Shown here one piece after another: positions 54,510 to 64,000 of a stretch of 64,000 nt of DNA. This DNA is from Trifolium pratense (Eukaryota > Streptophyta > Magnoliopsida > Fabales > Fabaceae). Made by a program: the position numbers and the translations under genes. The stretch covers positions 27,094,001-27,158,000 of the forward strand of contig NC_060060.1 in the NCBI RefSeq assembly GCF_020283565.1, written 5' to 3'. The notes under the pieces were generated by a model that did no database searches, was not told the origin of the DNA, and worked only from the letters and a program-made list of their open reading frames with translations. Every line of letters begins with the position of its first letter. The stretch's first letter is position 1.

Positions 54510-56024
54510 TTAGAGTTGTGTTTTGAAGCATTCATGAGGGATGTGTCCATTGAATCTTTTGTAATCTTTGCAATAGTCATAGGTCATGAAATTCTTCCTA
54601 ACCCAAATCAACTGTCTTATGTTGCCATAACTCAGTTGTTTGTATTTGGAAGATGTCCACCAATTTGCTTTGACATTAGCGGCACACTGATTAATGGTCG
54701 CGGCTCCATTCCACTTGCAAGCCCTTGCTCTGAAACGATGAAAATCTACCTTGAATGGTGCATTGCTCCAATCGGTTTTCACAAGTCCGCCTCTTGTCGC
54801 CCAATCATCTGCATTCCATAGGCTTGTATAAACCCTCATTCCTTGTTTGTTGGGATAGCTAATGCCTTCATTTTCGTAGTTTCGAAAAACCCGAATTGGC
54901 ATGCTATCGACATACCACCTGAGATAATAGCGATGATACATAATCACATAGATCAAACAATTAGATGGGAATTTGGGTATTAATATTATTGTTCTTTGTC
55001 ATGTAACTTAGAAACTGAATTAACTTTGTTCTGTTACAACTTACACAATTTCTGTGGGATTCCAGTGAATCGTGTAATTGTGAAAATCAGCAGTTGGATC
55101 GAACCAGAGGTGAAATTGTTGCTCTTTGTTACCTTTTCCTTGTGTATATATGTTTGTATTGACCGTATATGGTTGTCCTGTACTGTTACCTAAGAACTCA
55201 AAATCGATCTCATCATGTTGGCTTCCCTCAGAAGATAACTGTGCGGATTTTAAGCGTTAGAACTTCAATTAGTAACACAAGTATCATAGATTAGTTCTTG
55301 TAGGTCCAGTGAACTTACGTAGTAGGCGGTGACTACTCCTGCAGAATTACCAGGTATCAGCTTGATTAACATTTCAATACTTCCAAATAAGAAAGATCTC
55401 TTCGACCGAGCAGCTGATCCTGAAATTCAAAGCCAATAACATATATTTCCACATTAGCCAATAACTGATGAATACATTTCTGAGTTTATTCACTGCATAA
55501 TGTTCAGTCAGATTGCAAATTTTAAGTGCTAGTACACAAATGGATAGAAACATGATTATTTGGTATTTCACCATTTGCACATATTATTCACATTTCACTA
55601 TACTGTAGTTTGCATGATGTTTAATCAGATTGCAAATCTAAGTGCTACATGAACATACAAAATATTGATTATTTGGTACTCCCGGTCCTTATTACAAGAA
55701 AATATTTAATTTTTAGATTCATAGAATGTTTGATGTATCTGGTACTGATCCATATTATAGATTTTATGAACCTAAAAAGTCAATTTTTTCTTATAATAAA
55801 AGGTCGGAGGAAGTATTTGAAACCAAAACTGATGCATGCTAAGTATAAATATTTTCACCTGAGGATTTATCTAAGACAAGGTGAAGATCTTCGCCAATAA
55901 TTGATGCATGTTGAAAACCCCAGGTGAGATACATACTTTTCGTGAAGTTGGCTTTTACATGGATTATGTTGGGTATGAATGCACAGATAAAAATAACTGC
56001 TAACAATTTTTCAAATTTAGCCAT
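54510..56024 (-). CDS. Xyloglucan endotransglucosylase/hydrolase (4 exons)
   Basis: Minus-strand exons 55859-56024, 55319-55419, 55045-55238 and 54510-54918; all junctions GT-AG; 289 aa. Cuts and rejoins xyloglucan chains in the cell wall during growth. A signal peptide (~1-25, [20 protein letters not shown]) is followed by a GH16 domain with the catalytic motif [10 protein letters not shown] (97-106; nucleophile and acid/base Glu), an N-glycosylation site just after (GNSTG), and the C-terminal XET extension with paired Cys (RARACKW...[12 protein letters not shown]...HECF). The usual length is 280-300. A TATA box lies ~100 bp upstream (56126-56135). Intron 1 carries a full Stowaway MITE. Start chosen at MAKF because it begins the signal peptide. 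Confidence 0.95.
55677..55815. mobile_element. Stowaway MITE in intron 1 of the XTH gene
   Basis: TA target duplication with CTCCCGGTCCTTATTACAAG at the left and CTTATAATAAAAGGTCGGAG GAAG at the right, about 139 bp; interior TTTTTAGATTCATAGAATG inverted as ATTTTATGAACCTAAAAAG. Complete member of the family seen at 43185 and 51200. Confidence 0.8.
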
Positions 56025-56125
56025 GTTTACTCTCATGAACAACTTGCACTTATGCTTATGGTTCTATGAAATTTGAAGTTATAAACTTTGTTGATTTATT
56101 TATCATTGGTTTCCTTGGTGTTGTC

Positions 56126-56135
56126 TTTATATAAG
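56126..56135 (-). promoter_or_regulatory. TATA box of the XTH gene
   Basis: TTATATAAAG on the minus strand about 100 bp before the ATG. Good match and spacing for a plant TATA box. Confidence 0.55.
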
Positions 56136-56359
56136 GTCCAACCAGCAATATGAAATCCTATAGATAATCTAATTGATCAGAGTATATTGACCTGTTCATG
56201 GGATTTGTGGTTGTGACATTATTGCTTGTAAAATAGAGAGCCTAAAGAATTTAATTCATGATTCTTAAATAAGTTGGCTCCTGATTGGGTATGTATAACG
56301 GTATAAGTGTTCAAATCTGATTCCATTTTGTTGTTTTGTTTTTAAAAATTAGATATATC

Positions 56360-56520
56360 AAATTAAGACATTGAGTTCAAGTGGTTAATGAACTTCATTT
56401 AGGACGAATTATTCAGGAGAACCCGAATTCAATTCGTGGTGGGAACAATTATTGGGTCAGAATTTACTTAGGTCGAACTTTGGATTATCAAACTCATTTC
56501 CTAGGAACCAGAGAATTGAA
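56360..56520 (+). mobile_element. SINE-like fragment
   Basis: TTGAGTTCAAGTGGTTAATGAACTTCATTT (box-A-like) then GAACCCGAATTCAATTCGTGG (box-B-like), then GGGTCAGAATTTACTTAGG. This ordering is common in legume SINE-type repeats. No clear tail or target duplication. Confidence 0.35.
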
Positions 56521-57600
56521 AAAATAAAAAAAATATATCGTTTATTCAATAAAAAAAATTTTAAAATTTTGTTTATAATTAAATTCGCAAGGAGTACCTC
56601 AAGCATGTCTCTAATTTTTATTTTTCTTTTTCTGTGGCTACTCTGATTTTAAATGCTTGTGAATTAAAATGTTTGTTTATGTCATTAGGATCAAAATACT
56701 AGTAATTTGAAACACATGTGGTATTTTGATTGTGCGCGTAGGGAACATAAATTCTTTCACGAGAGGGAAGGGGGTAGCTCTAATGAATTTTTTTTTTGAC
56801 AGTAAGCTAAGGATATGAAATCTCACTTACTATTTGTTTTTTCCAACCGGTAGTTAAGTAACGAACTAGAGATATATATTTTTTTTTTTGACATAAACGA
56901 ACTAGAGATATATCATTGGGCCAATTCGCTACTTTAGCGAATAATATCTATATCTATATCTATATCTATATATAGGCAATGATGACTTTCAGACATAAAC
57001 AATATCCTCTTCCACCATCTTTTTTCCCGCCACTCCAAACTCTTCCGAAACTCACCATTTTACACGAAATCTCTAACACAACCAAAGTAACAAGAAAATT
57101 TGATCAATATCCTGTCATGGCCGCACAAATTGGCCACTTGGTAGGCCTTTGACTGTGGCCACAGACGTTGACTACCGACCAGTCCGCTAGTTAAGTAGCG
57201 GATGAAAGTTTCTAAAAAATTTTATTTTTATAAAGTCCACTACTTAACTAGCGGATGAGTAAAATTGAAAACAAACGAGAAAGGTAGGGGCGGGTGCCAA
57301 AAGATATCCTAATGAGTAATACTGCTGTTAGAACATTTTTATAAACATGATAGCACTATATATATACATATATATATTTTTTGTTTTTATAACTGATGAC
57401 AGTGTATATTGTTTATTGTTAGTCAATAATACATGAATTGAAGTCTTGCAAGAACCTAATTTAAGTTCTTCATCTGTCTCTTGTATGTGAAAATGAATAG
57501 ATTTTCAAGTTAATATTTCTTTCCTTTGAAGAAAAACTAGAATTATTACATATAAAGAAAATAAAAGATAAAAATTAATAATGAGAAATAGATAGTGCTC
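56521..57600. other. Intergenic between XTH promoter side and GLOX-like gene
   Basis: Contains a (TATATC)n run at ~56944-56975 and the palindromic TCCGCTA/TAGCGGA repeat at 57183-57257 (see findings). No gene. Confidence 0.5.
57183..57257. repeat. TCCGCTAGTTAAGTAGCGGA palindromes
   Basis: Near-perfect palindrome at 57183-57202 and a related half inverted at 57236-57257 (CCACTACTTAACTAGCGGA). Same motif family as 1606-1680. Confidence 0.55.
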
Positions 57601-57605
57601 TACTT

Positions 57606-60069
57606 CTAATGAATCCACACCCAAATTGCATTGCTTGGTATGCCACGGTGAACAACATAGAGCAAGTAGTAGCCAGGAGGAGCAATATCCCCGGATGGCG
57701 GCGCCGCCATCCTAACCCTGTAATTTCCTTGCATTTGTTCAGTAAGCTCGTCAATCTTGAGAATCACAAGTCTCTGACCCATGGAGAAACCATGAGTAGT
57801 AAAAGGTGGTGCATACATTGTAACCTTTATGTCATTTACTGTTAAACCAGCACCATCTTCTACCGAAAATTCTGTTTCGAATAAATATCCGTAAGTTAAC
57901 TCTTTTTCAGATGCTTCTTCATTAATTTGTGGCCTGTATTTGTGAAATGCTGCATCCAAATAAGGTGGAGAAAATGCTTCAACTCTAGTCTCAGTTGGAT
58001 ATTTATCTTTATCTCTATAAGTATCATGTGTGTTACTTCCACTAATCCAAACTTTTCCACTTGGTAGCAAAACTGAAGTTGAATGATACATTCTAGCAAT
58101 TTGACTAGCCTGCATTTCCTTGAACCTCATACCTTTAGGTTTCTCTGGATTATACAATGCAGGTATGAAGTTTGGTTCTTCTGCATCCCACCATGCAGAT
58201 GTACCTAATTGTGCACCATTGATGAACAGTATTTGTCCATTAGGGAGGATTATAGCATCTCCCATTGTTCTTCTAGATGGCATCATTTCAGAATCCCATT
58301 CAGGAAAAGGTTCTGTGATTGTTAACCTATTGCAATCTTGAAGAGCTGGAAGGAATGCTTTCTTTGTTTCGGCTAACTGGAAAGCTCCGGGAACATTTCC
58401 ACCACAGACAATGACTTCCGCCTTAGGGGTTTCGGCGTTTAGGTCTATTGGGAGGAGAGCCGACTGGCCGGAAGCGGGGTAGTTACGTGAGCCGCCTGGT
58501 AAAACGGGGAAGGTACGGACTATTTTGTGGTTTGTCGGGTTCAAAAGAAGGGAACGATTGTTAGAAAAGATGAAGATGTTTCCATCTGTGGAAAGATGGA
58601 CAAAAGGGTATAAGTTGTTTTCATCTATGTCAGATGTTTCATATAGAAATGGGAAAAGGTATGCTTTTTCACTTCTTTGTCCTTCTGCTTGTGGGATGTA
58701 TTCATAGCTAAATGATCTTCTTCCTCCCACCAATATGAATTCTCCGTTTGGAAGGATTTGTTGAGTTGCATACCTATTCATTCATTATAATCAAATCATT
58801 TATCAATCATAAATAAAACTTATAATTTGCTTCAAATGACATAATATGATATTGTTTTGTTTTCATTTGTAAATCAGGTATCATCTACGCACAATTGAAG
58901 AGACTAATTTCTCGAGTCTTGTGGGACTCAAATGGACAACAAACTCTCCCTAAGAGTTTAAGTTGTTGTATGCCAAAGCTAGGGATTGAACCCCAAGACC
59001 TTATGCTAAGAGAGACATGCTCCATCTCATCTAAACGCTTTTAGGTGTATAATAAGATTTTTTTTTAATGTATTTGTCATTAGTACTTTGAATCACATTG
59101 TTGACAAAATTACCAGGGTATGTCAAATTCACCATCAATTCAAACATACGTGCATCTCATTATCAAATTTATATATAGACCTAAAAAACATATGTAAAAT
59201 TAATTCATGTCAATGTCAAGAGAAATATATAAAAAAAATAAAATAAAAAATAAATTGTAGCTGAGTTGCGTACCATCTATCTTCAGTCAATGTCTGATCA
59301 TATTCCCTCCATTCACAATCTATACAACCGCCACCAAAGTGTCTAATGGTTCTTGCACCGTCGGCAAAGCCACCAGTACTCACGAGTGTACCGTCTGGTG
59401 AAAGTCCTCCAGATGAACACCAAGGATCTCCCCCATTTATCTAATAATATTTAGCAAATTCATAAATATTCATTGTAAATGAAAAAGGTAAAAATGTATA
59501 GAAGAATAATAATATATAGTACAAACCTTGAGAGGTCTAACTTGATTTGTTTCAATATCATATTCAACTGCATGAGCAAAACAATCAAGTCTATCTACAT
59601 TGTTAGCATCTTTGTATGGAAGACATGGAACCCCTTCTGGTAAGTTGATTCTTGACATACGATAAATTTTAGCATCAAATACAAGAATCTTATTTGAAGG
59701 CAACAAATTAACATGCATTGCTGAAACTCCAGAATTCTGTGAAATCAGTTCCCAACTACCAATAGAAGCTATTTCAAAATCATCTTTTTTCTCCATCCCT
59801 TCCCCGAGTTTAGGAACCTTAAAAATGGGATTCTCATCGTCGATGTTGTTGTTATTATCATTATTATTACCATTATCATTAAAATTATTATCTATATCTC
59901 CGGGTAGATCATTATTCTCTCCGGGTAGATCAAACGGTGGAAAGTGTGGGAATAAGGGATTCCTGGGAATCTCATGACGAAATTTTAAGTTTTTTTTATG
60001 TCTATGTTTGGCATCAACGGCAATGAACAAGATAGCAAGAATGAAAACAATCTTGTGTAAATGTGTCAT
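57606..60069 (-). CDS. Glyoxal/galactose oxidase-like secreted enzyme (GLOX-like, 3 exons)
   Basis: Minus-strand exons 59527-60069, 59274-59440 and 57606-58773; GT-AG junctions keep the frame; 625 aa (630 if the ATG at 60084 is used). Predicted copper-radical oxidase that oxidises an aldehyde or alcohol to give hydrogen peroxide at the cell wall. A signal peptide (MTHLHKIVFILAILFIAVDA) is followed by a His/Lys-rich and then Asn/Asp-rich variable stretch (NNFNDNGNNNDNNNN). The glyoxal oxidase N-terminal beta-propeller follows (GVSAMHVNLLPSNKILVFDA, WCSSGGLSPDGTLVSTGG) and then the C-terminal Ig-like DUF1929 domain (FSVEDGAGLTVNDIKVTMYAPPFTTHGF, PPGYYLLYVVHRGIPSNAIWV). Kelch-type words (GGSRNYPASGQSALLP, MYHSTSVLLPSGKVWISGSN) match the family. 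Substrate unknown. Confidence 0.93.
58868..59040 (-). mobile_element. SINE-like element in GLOX intron 2
   Basis: Minus strand has box-B-like GGGGTTCAATCCCTAG, then CTTAGGGAGAGTTTG, GTCCCACAAGACTCGAG and AGTCTCTTCAATTGTG. Same order and words as 46797-46945. Sits between exons 2 and 3 of the GLOX-like gene. Confidence 0.6.
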
Positions 60070-60452
60070 CGTTGATGGTGACAAACATAAAACAAAAGAA
60101 GATTTTTCGAGGCTTGATAAACAAGCCTCTTTTTTGTTTTTTTTTAAGGTGTTTGGCTCCTCAAAAAAGGTTTGCCAAAATAATGCACATTAAAAGAGGT
60201 TTTAATAGTCATAACTCATAAGAGAAATCAAGGCATTGGCCAATATAGCAATTGGTTTCATGCATAATTAGAGGATACGCGCATAAACAGTTGAGCTATA
60301 TATGTTATTTTGTTTATGAATGATGACAACATAGCTAAGCATGAAATTCTTTCTTAAAAATCCAGCTTAAAATAATTATGTGTATAATGATTAACCATAA
60401 CATTTCCGTGGCCCAGCCAAAATATTTATAATCATGTTACCATTATAGTTAC

Positions 60453-60847
60453 GGCTAAATTGTACTTTTGGTCTCTATTTTTTTTACAAACATGTAATTT
60501 TGTCCCCTCTAACTTTTATAATAGTATTTTTTGCCTCCTAATTTTAGTCTATTCTGCAAAAGGTTTGCCCCAGCCCCACAAATTTTGACAAAGTCAACAC
60601 ACATGTGACAAGTTATTCACATGCAACATCAACATGTTTTGTCATGTGGACAATGACTCACATGTCATGTCAGTATGTCTTACCACGTGAATAATGACTC
60701 ACGTGTGACATAAACATATGTGGCAAGGTATGTTTATGTGGCATGTGAGTCAGTTGTCACGTGGAGGCAATCTTTTTTCAAAAGGAACTAAAATTAGGAG
60801 ATCAAAAGTGATATTATGGAAGTTAGGGAGCCAAAAGACAATTTAGC
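60453..60847. mobile_element. MITE with GGCTAAATTGTACTTTTGGTC ends
   Basis: Left end GGCTAAATTGTACTTTTGGTC, right end GAGCCAAAAGACAATTTAGC, complementary with a few changes. The inside holds CACATGTGACA/TGTCACGTGG-type inverted words. About 395 bp, non-coding. Confidence 0.65.
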
Positions 60848-60869
60848 AAAACAATAATAACATAATATG

Positions 60870-61067
60870 TGTTATGAATAATATGTAATGAATGTCCATT
60901 ATTGTGTAGGTTTTCTTGTCCCCTAATTGTGTCCTATAAATAAGACCTCTTTGTTACAATGTAAAGCACACTTGTGAATAGAATAATAACAATGGTCTAT
61001 TCCTTTCTCTTCTCTCTTTCTCTTCTCCTTCTATATTCTTGTTATTCTTTAGAAATAGTTCATAACA
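60870..61067 (+). repeat. 5' LTR of a Ty1/copia element
   Basis: 198 bp, TGTTATGAA...TTCATAACA, with a TATA-like CTATAAATAAG in the middle. Followed immediately by CGTTATCAGCACGA, a primer-binding site typical of Ty1/copia elements with short LTRs. Confidence 0.85.
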
Positions 61068-61081
61068 CGTTATCAGCACGA
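61068..61081 (+). other. Primer binding site of the copia element
   Basis: CGTTATCAGCACGA directly adjoining the LTR end (TTCATAACA). Confidence 0.8.
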
Positions 61082-64000
61082 TAGTCTCTCCTCTTTCAAG
61101 AAAGGTATAACAACAATGGGAAGTGACAATTTTATTTTATATATGAATTTTTTTTATCCTATTTTTTCAGATCATTTTGTTCTTCTCGTTTTTTTTATAT
61201 TGATTCACAAACCTACGATCCAGAAGTATCGTGGTGAAATTTTGAAATATGAATCCTGAAGATTCATAGTATGATGAAATTTTAAAATATGAATCCTGAA
61301 GATTCATAAGCATACGCTTCTAAAAGTACCGTAAAATATCTTTTAAAATATGAATCCTGAAGATTCATAGATATAAGTAAAATGAACATCAATCCCTGAA
61401 GGATTGGATAAATAACTGATTTGATCTGTTATATAGTTCTTGAACAATTTAAAAACCAATTATACTCCACGAATTCTTGAAGAATTCATTATGGATACAT
61501 CTATGAAGGATTGTACAATTAGATATATTATAATATAACGAAGAATATGGATTATTCTTATGAGGATTGCATAAAGGATTATTCTTACATTATAACGATA
61601 TTATATAGTTCCTGAAGAACTTAAAAGAAAAATCAAATTATTTCTTAAGAATTCCAGAAGAATTCAATATACATATGCATCCCTAAAGGATAGTTTTACC
61701 AATTTTTATAAAATTTTGGCAATTTACAATTTTCAATTTTCAATGGATTTATTTATTTATTTCTATATTGTACAAAACATAAAACATGTATATCATATGC
61801 CAATTTTGTTATCAATACGTTATATGCCAATTTATTTTTATTTTTTCAATAAGTTACTAATTAATCTTATTCATAACATAGGTTACATTATAATTATTAT
61901 TAAGTTACTATTTAATTTGCATTATAATTTTTCAGTACGTTACATTACATTAGTATTAATAAAAAATAATTGGAATTAATTTTTTTTATTTGACTATGTT
62001 TATTATGCTTATCTAAGTATTTGCTTAATTTTATTATTTGATGATAGTATATATCAATAATAAATGAATGAAAAATCATTCCCAGAAGTGAATGAAGTCC
62101 AACCCATTGATGTTACTCCATTCCCGGAAGTGAATGTAGCAACACACGATTACCATGGACAAAATTGTGGCCATCGTTGAGGTAATAGTCATGACCGTGT
62201 TAATTTTAAAAGCTCGGCTTCTCGCTAGAATTGAAAGAAAAGAAAAAAAAAAAAGGAAAAGTGGACAAATTAGCAAAACTAATGAAAATATATGTGATAT
62301 TAGCTAGTTCCCGAAGAACTAATTAAAGAAGAAAAAGGGAAAACCTTAATATTGAAGCATCTTTGAATGATTGTTTTAAGAATGAAATTTTCTTGAAGAA
62401 ATTATGAAGATCATTGTGATCATTATATGAAGGTCACTTGTGATATAGTTCTTGAAGAACTAAAGCTTTAATATTGGCGCATCTTAGATGAATTACTCAA
62501 AGAATATGAATTTTCTTAGCTATTGTTAATGAAAAAAAATTGTGAATTTCTCCGGCCATTCTAAAAAGAGATTTGTTGAAGAACTTATAAAATTTTACAA
62601 CATGATTACCATCTATATGATATATTTGATCTTCGTATAAGATGGACCAAAATTAAAGGAATTATTTACAATTGAAGAATTATTTATGTCTTGAAGTAGC
62701 AACTTTGAAAAAAATAAGTTCAAAAATATTTTGTATATCCATTATTGTACATACATTGGATGGATGTTATTGATATATTAAACTCATGATTGAATGCATG
62801 GTTCATACGTTTTTTTTCCTCTCATAATAATGATTAAACTCAAATTATTTTTTGCAAACATAAACTGATTTTAGTTATTCGGTTACATATTTAAATCAAT
62901 TGATTGATTTTAATTTTAAAATCTTTTAATTGTTACTATATTTTAATTTCTAATTCTACCGAAATCCACGTAAACATTATTCTGTTATACTTTATTTTTT
63001 TACTCTTTTAATTCTCATACAAATAAATTATTACTATTTTTTTATTGTGTTCCACCGAAAAGATTTTTTTTGTAGAAACATATTTGTTTAGCTTGAAAAT
63101 ATTCATAAATACTACTATCATGAAAAATTAAATTTTATATTTGGTAGTACAAAAATTATTGAAGGCTCCAGAAGAGTCAATGCATTGTTATATCGAGAAA
63201 CAAAGTTGCAATTTGCTAATGTATTTTATATTTTAAGTCTTAAAGAAATTTGTTACCAAAGGATATTCACATAAATGAATATCATATTGAAACAAGAAAC
63301 GACGGAGATATTTTATCTCTATATTACGAGACATATTATCAACTTTTGTCTCTAGTTTGTGGTGTACTTATGATATTAGTGCAACTTAAGCACATGTTTA
63401 AGTAAACCAGAAGTTTACACTTTAAATCATATTAAGTTTGTAATTGGCAAGATCGGATGGGTTATCCCGAATCTATTATGATGTGAAATATAAAATAATT
63501 TTATATGAATTGAAGGGCCTGAAGTTTCTTCAATCTAATAATTTTTATGTGTTACTAGTTCCCGAAGGAAGTTTATAAATTAAGTAAATGAGCATCTTTT
63601 ATTTTTTAGAATATATATAAGGTGATATTTGTAAATCAATACACCGATCATGTGGACCGATTAGATTTCTAAAATTTGAATTGATGCATCAACCAAATGG
63701 TCACATGTATGTTTGTTATAAACTCACAACCAGAAGTTTGTGAGATTATTTTTAAGAGATCATTTTATATATATTATTCTAGAAAGTATTTGATAAATAT
63801 CACATGTTAATTGAAATTTATACCGAACATCTTGTGAAATATGTTCGTACAAAAAAAAAAAAAATGGACCTGAAGATCCATTTTAAGTTATAGTTGGGAA
63901 CACTCAAACATGTATGTTGAGATATTGAATAGCATCATGCCAACAAATTATTATATACATAAGTTCTCCCCTAATTTATTTGAATTTTGGTTTATAAACC
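61068..64000 (+). pseudogene. Decayed Ty1/copia gag-pol (runs off the window)
   Basis: No long frame survives. Weak but ordered traces remain: SRRVNALLYRETKLQFANVFYI near 63165-63230 (the pre-integrase region) and WEHSNMYV...NYYIHKFSP near 63895-63975 (the integrase WGHAxLHA...NYHKxSP region). The first 2 kb after the PBS is AT-rich with repeated GAATCCTGAAGATTCAT words and no domain I can name. Reverse transcriptase and the 3' LTR must lie beyond the window, if present. Read as a heavily mutated element on the plus strand. Confidence 0.65.

Noticed and set aside
1..64000. CRISPR array, bacterial operons or a prokaryotic defence system
   Set aside because: Intron-containing plant genes and plant retroelements throughout; the short regular repeats seen are tandem arrays without spacers.

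Overview
This is a 64 kb stretch of eudicot plant nuclear DNA. It is AT-rich, its genes have introns, and it is dense in LTR retrotransposons, MITEs, SINEs and a Helitron. Repeat styles (the GGGTAAATAGGG Mutator-like TIR element, legume-type SINEs, an Athila-like element, a TGTTGGTG solo LTR) and the gene families point to a papilionoid legume of the Medicago/Trifolium/Pisum/Vicia group. That assignment is inference from style, not a search result.

Layout. 1-7.6 kb is gene-poor: a short divergent ~185 bp tandem repeat, a MITE, an LTR remnant with its primer binding site, one small proline-rich membrane protein gene, and a 1.2 kb Mutator-like element. 7.65-35.4 kb is the remains of a WD40 (WDR11-like) gene region. 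It holds a ~180-200 bp tandem repeat array that also underwent a larger segmental duplication, and it has been split by two big insertions. The first (12768-18105) is an intact, very young Ty3/gypsy chromovirus with a 1505-aa open polyprotein. The second (19913-33989) is an Athila-like element bounded by a GATGC target duplication.

The Athila-like element is the most unusual thing in the window. Its interior (gag, pol and two related downstream ORFs) is inverted relative to its outermost LTR ends, so each end is a large palindrome. It has in turn been hit by a 1.3 kb solo LTR (in pol), a 5'-truncated LINE and a SINE (in the PBS-side palindrome). 35.5-38.7 kb holds LINE and retroelement-like pseudogenes.

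39.7-60.1 kb is the genic part: an uncharacterised single-exon membrane/acidic protein gene between two inverted MITEs; a 3-ketoacyl-CoA synthase (wax/VLCFA elongation, minus strand); a monoacylglycerol lipase-like alpha/beta hydrolase (8 exons, plus strand); a xyloglucan endotransglucosylase/hydrolase (4 exons, minus, convergent with the lipase); and a glyoxal/galactose-oxidase-like secreted enzyme (3 exons, minus). The XTH and GLOX-like products are predicted to act at the cell wall, the KCS and lipase in lipid metabolism; nothing suggests they form a cluster. 60.9 kb to the end is a decayed Ty1/copia element running off the window.
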